Shown here: one piece after another, positions 10,926-23,600 of the stretch
Position numbering within the stretch: position 1 is the stretch's first letter
How the letters are laid out: the number at the start of each line of letters is the position of its first letter
Source: Micromussa lordhowensis
Taxonomy: Eukaryota > Cnidaria > Anthozoa > Scleractinia > Lobophylliidae
Direction of reading: 5' to 3'
Length of the DNA: 64,000 nt
NCBI GenBank assembly: GCA_964020085.1
Contig: CAXHUQ010000355.1
Span: 7,501 to 71,500, forward strand
Translations under genes and position numbers: made by a program
Notes under the pieces: generated by a model
Databases searched by the model: none
What the model saw: the letters and a program-made list of their open reading frames with translations, nothing else
Told to the model about the DNA's origin: nothing

Positions 10926-13900
10926 ATGTCGTCTGAACATCAATACGCGATGCACTTCTTTCTCATTTTCCTGGTCGTTTGCCTGGGCGCTCCAGCCACT
11001 GAAGGTATGAAATCCACTCTCAGTTGTGTTCTCTGACTGTAAACCTTAATTCAACTTTTCAAGGCAAGCCAAGGCGTTTTTATCTCTTCTTGATCAGACA
11101 TGACGCGAAGTGAAAGATGGGGGTGGAGCGCACAGATCAAGGAAATTGAGAATTCAATCTCTTTCCAAATTGTTCAACAGGCTAATTCATAGTATATCGA
11201 CTTTGCATTCATATTAAACTTTAAACGTGCAATCATTTCAAAGAATAAACTTTCCTTTGCATTGTTTTAGTAAATTCTCAAACCAGGTTTTGCCGCCGAT
11301 TTGTTATTTCGGCCATTATAGAGGGCTGAAGTTGAAAACTTCGTGCGGAAAATTTTTAAACTTGACGCACTATTTTCCATATGACGAAAAACTCCGACTA
11401 TTGGCTCATAGTCGGAGTTTTTTAGCCAATCAAAAAGCTAGAAGTACAATAATCGGAGCTGAGAATTTACTAAATACTTTATACGTGCAATCATTTCAAA
11501 GAATAAACTTTCCTTTGCATTCCTTCACAGCACTCGAATTCAAGGCTGGAAAAGACAACGTAACAACAAGCTCACCAGGGCTGTTCGGTTGTAAGAAGAT
11601 TTACTTCCAAACGCCATTTTATGGCGGACAGCCAGTAACGGTTCTCGCCTCAGTTGGCCATACCGTGAAAAGCCAAACACCTCGGAACGGTGCTGCAGTC
11701 TGGGTTGAAGGTGTTAAAGGAAGCGAATTCACTATTTGTGTTCTCGAATTCTCTCAAGGCAGCAATAAGACTCTTCTGGTGAACTGGATCGCGTTGAGCG
11801 CAACGCCTTATGGATCTCAGATGGGTACTTCATCCTTAAACTCTTGGACAACTGGAACAGAATGCAAGAGGATCGATTTCCAGCAGGTTAGAATTTGTTT
11901 TCTTAAGTGGCATTGAAAACAAAGAGATATATTAAGAGTTAAAAGAGAGCCGAAATTGTGGATGTGGAGTTACAAAAAATACAAATATTATAATTGTCAG
12001 TTAACCATAAAAATGATTGCAGTATATAAATTAGACTAATCGGCATGACAAAAGATGAAGGAATGATGTGTAAAAATTGTAGTTCAAAGATTTACGCCAG
12101 GCCACAAACCCAGAAAAAAAAAGAAAAAAGGAACATGAATAAATAAATGCGACTGAAAAGTTGGCTAAACGTTTGCCAGTTTTTTTTTATCAAAAAGTGG
12201 TCAATATTTTTTAAAGGAAATACTTTAAGTAACGAGGTTGTTTACAGCATAAAAGGAGCCGGTTTAAAATTGCCAATTTTGAAGAATCACATAGCTCAGA
12301 ATTCTGGCACTCTGATTGGTTACCAAGGCGAGGTATTTAGCATGAAATTATGACTTTTAAAACCGAGACTTTGCGTGATCATTACACTGGAGCGACAACA
12401 GAACAACATTGACCTTTCAATCATGTTTTTAAAACAAATGTCGCGGTCTACAAGGCCAAAAGCAAACTGGAAATGAAGTCAGTTCTCCCTGCTTTGAACG
12501 CAAGTACAACTGTCTAGAGAGGTAGAAAAAACCGCTTTACGCTTGCTGGTACGTACCAGGAAGCGACAAAATCATAGCTTGGACAAAATTAAATTTAATT
12601 AAACGAAGAGAAAGCCTCAAGGCAAAGTTCAGCAACCGAAGAAGCTTCAGTGTCAATTGTGGCATATATAGAAGACGAAATGGCAGCTTTCAAAGAGAAT
12701 GTGAACTCAGAAAATACAAAGAAAAGCACAGCTACAGTACAGCATTCATACTGAGAGTAAGACATCGTCCTAAAAATGACAATGCTCCTGACAAGATTTT
12801 CAGCCTGAGTGACGACTTTCATCGGCTCAAAATCTCGGAGCTGACAGGTAACGCTAACGCAGCGGATTCAATTGCAAGTTACAGCCTCTGGAAAAACAAC
12901 GAAGGATGTCAAACACGCTGGATGAGTTTGCATTCAGTGCTACTGTTTAACAGTAGAAGCGGCTCCGGCTCCACGCATGGTTTACGAGAAGCTACGATGT
13001 GAGCAGCGGGCCTTCTTCGTCACGAACAGGCAACGCAATAATCACTTGTGATTTACGACGAGAGGAGAGCTCTCGGTTGACTGTTTACTGAGCCATCGTT
13101 TAACAACTCTCTAGTAAATATTCCTATCAACTTGCAATATGGTACAACGGCAGTTCTCGGTAAGCTTTTCTGCTAAGAGAACCAAAATTGCACTAGCTTG
13201 TTGTTCTCGACTCCTTGTTCTTTAGAAGGTCTTGAAAATAAACAAATTAGCTTGTATTAAATTTGAATTTGAGTGTAAAATTATTTTTTACTTACAACTG
13301 TTTGCCCAAAATTTGAATATCAGTTAGTGTTTTCTAGCTTTGATTTTTGGCTTCACTTCGCGATTTGTGCAATATCGGTTTTTCGCATGAATTTAAGGTA
13401 CAATCAACGAGTCAAGGAATGAATTTTCCTTTACTGAAAATTGTGAATCAACTGCCATTTTGAAACGTGACTTGTGCAAACGCTGACCATCAAAATATGG
13501 CGCGCGATTGCTCAGCAAGAAGTACTGAAAACAGATAGCGTCAGGGGATAAATATTTAGATACGAAATATTTCTCAATATATGAAGAAAAACACTAAAAA
13601 GGCGCCTCTCTTAGTGAGAAGTTGCTCCGAGTAGAACAATTGCCTTGTAATTTAGATGTTGTCTAGCAATTTGAGGCTAAGCCTGAAGAGAAAACCTGTT
13701 TCAATACAATCGAAAAACGCGAGTAAATGTCGCTATGTCGAAATTTGTTGAAATTAACAAGCGTTTATCAAATGAGACTAACTACAAAGATTATTTTTCT
13801 TAACCAAACAGAAATATTCCTAATGCAAAACCGATTAACAATAAGCTTATTAGCAATTTTTGGGTTAAAGCGTATTTTTTCTTTTGAGTAAATAAAATTT

Positions 13901-16900
13901 CCTTGGCGGGGCAATATTTACACTTTCTGTGGCGTGTAACGTGTTGCGTGACTCACTTTTGTTATTTGAGGTATTTTACCATCTCAGACATTTCGTCAGT
14001 TTTTTAAAAGCGTAACGGCACCCCTGCGCCTTATCTCATGTTAAGTCTGTCACGTTTAAGCATTACTTCCGAGCATGCGCGACAGTGAGTTTTTCAGCGG
14101 AAAGGCGTAAGTTTTCTGTCGTTTTATATATTAAATTTTTTCCTCCTTTTGTTCTCTGCCAGTTTGCCACTTACGGCATCACGTTATTTTCAGTCTTGAC
14201 ATTTTTGCATTGAAATAAACCTGTTCAAGCCACATGGTCCCTTTGTTGTCTCTATTAATGCACCCGCGACGGTACAGTCAAAAGCCTGGTTTTGATAATT
14301 GTTGTTAGTCAAGTCCCTTGACTACCTCTTCGAGCTTCAAGCTGGATAAAAGTCTTCGAAAGATGACCGAAAAGGGTCGCCAATTCACATTAGAGTCACG
14401 AAGGAAAGCCGGCAAGAGAAAATTCAATCGCAAACTTCTTCTGTTTGAAATCGATTGAAAACCTAATCTCCTAGTCGATAAGCCGCGACGCCATCAAGAG
14501 CGAATTACAAGCACTTAACGTTTTGACAGAAAATACATCGCAAGAATTCGTGGATTGTTTGAACTTAGCTACAGACAAGGAGGACATAAATACCATTACC
14601 AGCGAACAACAAGATCTACATGCCTCATGGGAGAGAATTCGCTCCAAAGCATTACATCGTCTGGATTACTTGGATTCGAGAGACGAAACGAAATCAAACT
14701 CGTCGCGCGAATCTCGTCGGTCAAGCTTCTCACAGAAATCTGCGAAGAGCAATTCGTCCTGCAAAGACTTTCTGCTCGGTGCCACTACTAAACGAGCCGT
14801 CCTCGAGCAAAGGTTACGTTTTTCCGACTCGGTTAAAGATCAAGAGAAAGCCCTTGCGAAGCTAAAGATTCAACAAGAACTTAGTGAGACCCTTGCAGAG
14901 CAAGCGGTTTATCGAGTGACTTTCAATGAGGAATATCAAGAGAGCGAAGGTGAGTCAGTCCACAGCCTTCCTACTGGTTTTGGAAACATTATAGACACGA
15001 TTTTACATGATCAAGAGTCTTATTTTCCTACTCAACCGCCTATCACGCAATCTTTGAATAATGTAACACAGTCGTCAGTGCCTGTCACACAGCCCTTAGT
15101 GCCTGTTACACACAGACAGTCTTCAGTGCCTGTCACAGAGCCTTTAATTCCTGTAACACAGTCTTCAGTGTCAGTCAGACAGCCCTTAGTGTCTGTCACA
15201 CCGTCGTCAGTGCCTGTCGCACAGCCTTAGTGCCTGTCACACACAGACAGTCTTCAGTGCCTGTCACACAGCCTTTAATTCCTGTAACACAGTCTTCAGT
15301 GTCTGTCAGACAGCCCTTCGTGTCCGCCACACAGTCTTCAGTGCCAGTAACTCAACCATTAGTTCCTGTAGCACAGCCTTCGGTGCCTGTAACACAGCCT
15401 CCTTCAATCACGCAGTTTACTGATCCTGTCACGCAGGCTTCAGTCTCAGTAGCATATCCATTCACGTCGGGACTCCAGTTGTCTACTACTGCTTCACAGT
15501 CCTCACCTTTAGATGTACAGACATCAGCTCTTGTAGTCAACCTGTCAAAACCTGTTGCACAGCCCTCGCCTTTAGTCTCGCCCAACCAGCCTTCATGTTT
15601 GACATCTACCCCAATTTGTCAGTCTCCGGCAAACTACTCACTGCCAAGGTCATCGTCGAGCTTCTTGTCAAGTTTGTATACAGCAAATACCAGAAGGTAC
15701 CCTTTGACTGTGCCAGATCATGACACAATTACGCATACTGTGTCCACTTCTGTTCACTCACCTACCAGTTTCAATGTGGATTATCAGCCAGGCACTTCCT
15801 ACCCCCGAAGCCTCTATAGAAGTTCTCCACTCTATGTCACACCACAACCATCACAAATCAGTCCTGTTTATGCCTTGCCATCACCGGATAACACCCAGCA
15901 AATCACAGAGGCATTAGCCGAAGTCACGCAGTTGCAGCGCTTGCCACAAGCAGTACCAGATGTCTTTAATGGAGAAGAGGAAGACACGACAAGATTCTTC
16001 CTATGGGAAACAGCCTTTAATGCCCTCATAGACTCAGCTCCAGTCAAGCCACAACAGAAACTACACCTTCTCTTTCAACACCTAGGAGGCAGAGCTAAGA
16101 AGGTTGTCGAGTAGCTCCAGTTCATGAGAAGTGATCTCGAAAGAGACTATACAGAGGCTAGGAAGAAATTAAACGAACGTTTTGGACACTCGGCCATCCT
16201 TAGCACGGAGTTTGAGAGTAAGCTGTCAAATTGGCCCAAAATTGGAAGCAATGATGCAAAGCGCATGCAAGAGTTTAGTGACTATCTCCAACAAGTTGAG
16301 CTAGCCACAGAACACATTTCAAATTTGAAGATTTTTGAGTACTCGTCCAAATTGCAGAGTCTGGTGGAAAAACTCCCGGGTTGGTTCTGCAGTAAATGGT
16401 CCAACAAGGTTCAAAAGTTGCAACAAACTGAAGGCCAGAATGCGTTTCCAGCATTATCAGTGTTCGTAAGGGAAGTTACCTGCCATGCATAGCGAATGAA
16501 CATTCCTCAGATATCCCAAACGACACCTGTTAGTAGCAACCGCAGAAATGTAACCAGCCCTCCGGCCACTCCCTCTCGTGGAGGATTACAGAATTCCAAA
16601 GGTCGTGGTCAGTCCTTGCCAGTTACAGCACTTGCGACTCATACCAATCCTGATAGTGTACAAAGATCAGAAGGAAACAAGCTCGTAGCAAACTCCACGC
16701 CACTTGCCTCCTCTCAAAGTCAGATCACTCCTGCCACACCCAAGCCAGCCGTTTGTTCCTTTCACAGGACCAAGTCTCACAATCTCTACAGGTGTCAGGA
16801 ATTTCGTGAACTTGACTTTGCTAAACGAAGGGACTTCCTGTTCAGACACAAACTCTGTTTTAACTGTGCCAAGGCAACCGAACACACCAGTAGGAACTGC

Positions 16901-19900
16901 AGTCAGGTTCCATCTTTTTGTGAAATATGTGGAAACAAGCACTCTACGCTTCTCCACGATCCATCGAGGCCAGAAAATCAACCACACCCACATCGTCAGC
17001 TTGTACTCAAGTTTGCAACAGAGGTCCTGCCCGTTCATGTGCGAGGATTGTGCTACTAAAGGTTTCTGTCCGATCAGTTTCCTCGAAAGAGGTGATGACA
17101 TATGCAGTCGTAGACGACCAATCGACCGATGTCTTTGTGACAGATTCGCTATTGGATGAATTGGACGTCAGTGGGCAAGAGGTCAACGTTCAGGTGAGCA
17201 CAATTTTGGGCACGAACACTCTTCGGATGCGAAAAGTTTTAGGCCTGCAAATCCAAGATGTGAATGGAGAGCACTCACCAGTCAAAGTACCATATGCGTA
17301 TGCTCAAGAAAGCATTCCTGCAACACATCATGACATTGCTACCCCTGACATAGCAAGGCAATGGGAGCACTTAAAAGTCATTGCGGACAAAATCTCCCAC
17401 CAACCCCAGATTGGAACTGCAATTTTGATTGGCAGGAACATTCCCACGGCTTTCCAGCCGCTTGAAGTCATTTATGGAGCAGCAGACGAGCCATGGGCTG
17501 AGAAATATAAGTTTGGATGGATGATTATTGGACCAGTCTGTTTGGACAAGATTGCATCCCATGAACCTACCTCTGAAGCATCAGTAAATCGCGTGACCGT
17601 TATGAGAGAGAAGCTTCCCGTTCACAATGAAGGAAACGTTTTGGCATCGCAGATTTCTCATCCCAATCGCCAGACAGACATTGTGACCCATTTCTTCGGC
17701 AAAACTTAAATGGAGGACATGACGTCCCCCCAGCAGATTCGTGAAATGATGCAACTTGACTTCAGTGAACTAAACTACAGCCACAAGGCTCCCGGAACTG
17801 AACTAGTGCAATCGATTGAAGATAGACGCTTCTGTCAAATCATGAGCACCGAGATACATAAGAATCATCTAGGAAACTGGGAAGCACCACTTCCTTTCAG
17901 AAAAGATGAGGTCAACCTTCCAAACAACAGAGAGCTGGTCATTACTATTTGTAAAGACCAGAAAGCGAAAGAGAATTACGTCGACTTCATGCAGAAGATA
18001 GTTGACCGCCAGCATGCCAGCCGTGTTCCAGCAGATGAGTTAACAGGTTCCCCTGGCAAAGTCTGGTACCTGCCCCACTTCGATATTTACCACCCGAAGA
18101 AACCCAATCAAGTTCGAGTTGTCTTTGATTGTAGTGCTGTCTTTTGCAACGAGTCCTTAAACAGAAACCTTCTACAAGGTCCAGACCAGTTAAACTCTCT
18201 CGTGGCAGTCTTCACACGTTTCCGTAAAGACGATGCACTTACTTGTGATGTAGAACAGATTTTCCATAGTTTCTACGTGAATCCAGCGAGCAGAGACTTC
18301 CTCCGCTTTTTATGGTTTGAGAACAATGATCTAAATGGCCCCATCGTCGAGTTCCGCATGAACGTCTACCTTTTCGGAGCTATTTCATCTCCAGCAGTAG
18401 CCAATTCGAATTTAATGCTGGGGGTAACCCTGCGATGGACTAGCATCCCATCCAGGGGGAAGTAGAAATACTCCTAGTCGCTTCGTGCTACTGAAACCGG
18501 GATAAGCTCCAGCCTGATGAGCCACTAGGCTTGTATGCAGACTTTTATTTTAGTAGCCAATTATTGTCTTCATAAGACAGCTGAGGATGGTCGTGCTCAG
18601 TTTGGTGACAAGGCTGCAGATTTTCTCCGTAGGAACTGTTATGTCGATGACGGCCTCACTTCCGTCCCTACTGTCCCAGAGGCTATTAAATTGATTGAGG
18701 ACAGTCAAGCACTCTGTACGTCTGCAAAGCTACGACTTCACAACTTCGCTAGTAATCGTAAGGATGTCTTGGAGGCACTTCCCAAGGATGACCGAGCGAA
18801 GGACCTTAAAGACCTCGACCTCCGTCATGATGCATTACCTATTCAACGGTCTCTGGGCACGTTTTGGTGTATAGAATCAGACACGTTAGGCTTTCGTATA
18901 GAAGTAAAGGATAAACCGCTGTCGCGTCGCGGATTAATCCTTTCGACGATAAGTTCAGTATATGATCCGCTTGGGATCGTCTCACCAGTGATCTTATGCG
19001 GGAAACTGAGCTTACAGGATCTTTGCCGCCAGAATGTTGACTGGGACGATCCAGTTCCAGAGGAGATCCTCCCTCGTTGGGAATGGTGGCGTAACGAGTT
19101 ACCATTGTTATAGGATGTCAGTATCCAACGTTGTTTCAAACCACCCGGGTTTGGAAAGGTGGTGCAATCTGAAGTCCACAGCTTTTCGGATGCTAGCCAG
19201 TCTGGTATTGGTCAAGTCTCGTACCTGCCAATAGTCACAGAAAACAAAGATGTCCACGTCAGCTTCCTGATGTCCAAAGCTCGAGTAGCTCCCATCAAAC
19301 CTATGTCAATTCCCCGTATGGAACTAACGGCCGCTGTTGTATCGGCTAATGTAACCGCAATGCTGAAACGTGAACTAGACTACACAAGGTTACAGTCTGT
19401 CTATTACACAGATTCCGAGGTGGTGATTGCTTACATTCATAATGATGCTCGTCGATTTCACGTTTACGTGGGCAAAAGAGTGCATCACGTCCGCGATCAC
19501 ACCAGTCCAGAACAATGGCACCATGTTCCTGGAAAATACAACCCTGCGGACGAAGCATCTCGTTCCCTCACTGTACGTTAGCCAGTTACTTGACAACAGA
19601 AGATGGTTTCGTGGGCCAGAATTCCTCTAGAAAGACAACATGCCACTTCTGAACACAGTGCAGCCAACCCAACTGCCAACGAATGATGTTGAAGTTAGAA
19701 CGAAGGTCCTTGCCACAGCGGTTCTTCCACCTCTAGAACCCACTGAGCTTCTGGTCTATATTTATCGTACCTCGTCGTGGTACAAAGCTAAAGCCTCCGT
19801 CGCCTGGATGAGGAGAGCTGTTTTCAACCTCCAAAGTGCCTTAGCAACACGCAGAGCTTATTGCAGTAATGACGTTCACCCAGTCAAGGCTACAAACGCA

Positions 19901-20533
19901 TCGAAGAATGGCCAAAGTATCGAGATATTACCTCTTAAAGTCCAGGAACTAGTCCAGTCTGAGAAAGTTATCTTGTGTGAGCTCCAGCATCACCATTTTG
20001 GTTTCGCAATTCAGTCTTTAAAGAACCTCAATGGCAATTCAGATAAGTTTCTAGATAGAAACACTGCACGTCGCAGAAAAGACGTTTTGAAGAAGACAAG
20101 CTGCTTGTACAAGTTAGACCCGTTCGTTGACGAAGACGGGCTTCTTCGAATCGGTGGGCGTATCCGCCGTGCAGCCATACCTCCGGACTTATCCTTCCGA
20201 AGAGCAGTCACGTTACCGACCTAATTGTAAGACACTTCCACTCAAAGATTGGACATCACCAAGGACGTGGAATCACCCACAACGCGATCCGTCAGGCTGG
20301 GTATTGGATTATAGATGGACGTTCTTCAGTAGCAAGAATAATTTTCAAATGCGATACCTGCCAAAGATTACGAAGCCGACCGCTAACACAGAAGATGTCG
20401 GACCTGCCAGAAGAGCGTATTTCACCGACCGCACCCTTTCACTACTCAGGGATGGATATTTTCGGTCCATTTTACATAAAAGAGGACCGCAAGACTTTGA
20501 AGCGCTATGGCCTGGCCCCAGTTGTTCAAAGGC

Positions 20534-20565
<32 letters not shown>

Positions 20566-20605
20566 TCAGCGGATAAGTGTTAACAAAACAAACCACGCTA
20601 TCCAC

Positions 20606-20642
<37 letters not shown>

Positions 20643-23600
20643 TTTCGAACAACCCAGGCCAGATCTTTACCTGCCTCGCGGTGGCATCGGGTGCAATATT
20701 TAGCCGATCAATTTTGAATCAGATGGCGTCGAGAATACCTTTCACTCCTTCACAAGAGACAGAAGTGGAACTTCTCTCAACGAGACAGTAGAGAAGGAGA
20801 TATTGTCCTACTCCTAGACGACGACTTACCCTGAAACCAATGGCCGCTCGCCCAAGTGACCAAGGTCTTCCCTAGTAGGGATGGTTTTGTCCGTAAAGTC
20901 CAACTGTCTGTAGTCCAAGACGGAAAGCGCAAACAGTTAGAACGGCTGATCCACAAGCTAGTGTTGCTGCTCACACAAGAAGATACCACAGACCAGGATG
21001 TTATCCCCGTCCGAGGAGCCAGTACCAAGAACAATAATCTACATTAAACTAGTTACCACTCTTTTCGTTAATGAGCTCCATTTAGGGGAGCCATGTAACG
21101 GCACCCGTGCGCCTCATCTCATGTTTAAGTCTGTCACGTTTTAGTTAGCATTCGATTTTACGTCATTACTTCCGAGCTTGCGCGACAGTGAGTTTTTCAG
21201 CTAGTTCGACCACGCGGTGCCCTTTTTAGCCCGGAAAGGCGTAAGTTTTCTGTCGTTATATATATTGTATTTTTTCTGCCTTTTGTTCTCTGCCACTCAC
21301 GGCATCATGTTGTTTTCAGTTTTGACAGTTTTGCATCGAAATAAACCTGTTCAAACCACATGGGCCCTCTCTTGTCTCTATTAATGCACCCGCGACGGTA
21401 CAAAAAGATCCGTTGCAATCTCAAAATGTATATAAGTTGAAGAACGTTTGACACTCATTCTCTCATTATTGAGTCATTTATATATTCACTGATCTATTCC
21501 AATTCTCCCACTCACTCAGTTCACTAATCTTAACTTCTCTCATTATTTCATTTCAGCGGTTTTCGACTCCTCCAACCATATTTGTAACTGCTAGTCACCA
21601 ATACCCCAAGAGACCTCAAGATGCCATGGCTGTGTGGGTGGAAGAGTCACGCGTAGATAATTTCAAAATTTGTCTCAGAGAAGCAAAGATTTTCGATGGA
21701 CCCCATAAAGGCATCAAAATTGTGAGTAAATTTGAATTACGTTTTCTGTCAGTCGTCATTCTAATCAACTAGGCTCTGAAAATAATTGTATTTTATCAAA
21801 GCTGAATGTGAACCATAATGACCCCTTACTAAAGAACAGTGCAATATTTACATGCGTTACGATTTTTCAAATATACTCAATATGTCAGAGTCCATTTTAC
21901 CATCTGACATGCCATAGAGACGTTTTCTGTATCTAATCATCATCCATTTTCAAGTTGTGCCAGATGAGTTCTTTTTGTACAAGTATAAAACATCAAACAT
22001 TGGCTTTCTAAAGAGAATAATACCAAGAAAAATAAACATGTTTTTTGGTAGCTCCTTTGATAAACTGCAAGCTACTTGTAAAAACCATGTGGTAGAAACC
22101 GTTAATAGACCCAGCTCAGTAATCTTGCAAACAGCTTAATGCAAACGCAAAAAGAGTTGCTTCTTTTATATAATTTTTTCCTGACAAAAGGGACCAATTA
22201 TCAACATCTTATTTGGTTTGTGTATCTTGCTTATGATTGCTCTTACATGATAATTGGCTGGTTTTAACTACAATTTATTTTTTTACTTTTCAGAATTGGA
22301 TGGCATTTACAAATCTGAGCGTTGACAATTTTACCATAACCGACAGTCTCGTGTTCACCAATACAAACTCGCCATCTGATCAGAATAACTACGCTTTCTG
22401 TCAAGTAAGAATTGCCAACTAGCGGCATTTTTGTTTCTTATCCAAATCCTCTTTATAATAGCGTATCAAAAGGCCAACAACAGCACTGCTTTCATTACAA
22501 TGCAAGGAGTAAATACAATTGACTGTAAACATGAAACTATTTGATCTGTGGGCCCACAAAATCTGTCATAAATCGTTTCCGAGACCCAACTCATCTTCAA
22601 TGACCAATTGATCAAGCGTGCGTTTCCTCTTGTTCAAATCAAGCCGCTGTGATTTGGAATCTACGCCAGTACCGGACAGCGGTACATTAGTCATAGGTAT
22701 GGGCGGCCCCGGGCCTCGTGTTGTTTTACGTGTGTCTTGAAGCGGCTCGTTCCGTATTCGTCTTAGTTGTACAATTAAAGCCTTCGTTGTGTCAAAGATC
22801 GAGTAATCGACTTATCTGCTCCTCATTAACTGGCGCTGAACGTTTACAGCGCATTATAAATACAATACGAATTATTTCTCAACCTTACCTCTACAAGATA
22901 CTCGCGGAAATACAGCCGATATTACATTATTTTTTCTTTAACATTGCAGACAGTGAACTTCACAGAACCATTTTACGCTCGTCCTGTTGTGTTAGTGACG
23001 CCAAAACAGAGTGACAACAACAACAAAGCTAATCTTTCTGGGTCACGTTGTAACGCTGTTACCACTTGGGTTGAGGTAAGGAATACCTGTTGTGACCTTT
23101 GTGTGACTTTTGGGAAACTCTTAGGTAATGGCACAGATATCCCAAACTCTTTGGAAGCCATAAACTTTATATGACATTGCGTAAAGGCGTAAATATAACA
23201 GTTTGAATGGGAATTTAACAATGGCATATAACAGTGCGAGATATGGAAGCCAAATTCAGTAACAACATTTGCTTTGACTCTACTGCTTGTTATTTGTGTT
23301 TCTTTGCTGTTTTGGGACCGTTTTAAAGTAATTCCAGCGAGTTTTAGTTGGACTGTAGCTTCCGTTTACATTAGTCTTTTTTTAAAACTATCATTGCGGC
23401 GGTTTAACAATATGAAGGAGGCTGGGGTTAATTCGTTGTTTGTTTTGTATTCAGCGTACATCTACAACTGATGCACAAGTTTGTGTGAAGAATTATAACA
23501 GCGACGCCAACAATAAAGATGTTATCACTGTCGACTACATGGTCACTGGAGGTAGGCAAAAAAGATTCCATCTCGAGATAGAAAAATGACTCGGTATATT

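Larger units (their letters stand above)
14523..21046 (+). pseudogene. BEL/Pao gag-pol remnant with stops and frameshifts
   Basis: Successive broken frames in the expected order. Gag 14523-17059 has a threonine/valine/proline-rich tandem repeat (about 15060-15420, units around PVTQ) and zinc-knuckle cysteines near 16855-16960. Protease follows, with VVDDQST (about 17107), where BEL proteases have an aspartate-containing LDDQS motif. Reverse transcriptase (17710-19113) has VRVVFDCSA and the YVDD catalytic box at about 18640. A Pao-type RNase H with SDASQSGIG and YYTDSEVV spans 19159-19581. Integrase pieces run from about 19640 to 20760, and a DUF5641-like tail ends near 21046. Stops occur at about 15228, 16112, 16490, 17707 and 19111. 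Not functional; no envelope-like frame was seen. Confidence 0.85.
14006..21407 (+). mobile_element. BEL/Pao LTR retrotransposon, decayed
   Basis: Two related LTRs (14011-14276 and 21094-21402) flank a gag-pol region and are bordered by the 5-bp direct repeat AAAAG (14006-14010 and 21403-21407), the duplication length typical of BEL/Pao. LTR ends are TGTAACGG...GGTACA on the right; the left begins CG instead of TG. The LTRs differ by substitutions and indels, so the insertion is old. A purine-rich tract TTTAGGGGAGCC precedes the 3' LTR. The element expands one intron of the lectin gene to 9.7 kb, has the same orientation as the gene, and was later invaded by a SINE and a MITE. Confidence 0.9.

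Noticed and set aside
11227..11916. 229-codon frame across the MITE as one exon
   Set aside because: It reads through a MITE and the 39-bp repeats. A clean acceptor at 11529-11530 and the equivalent exon at 24122-24498 support a start at 11531.
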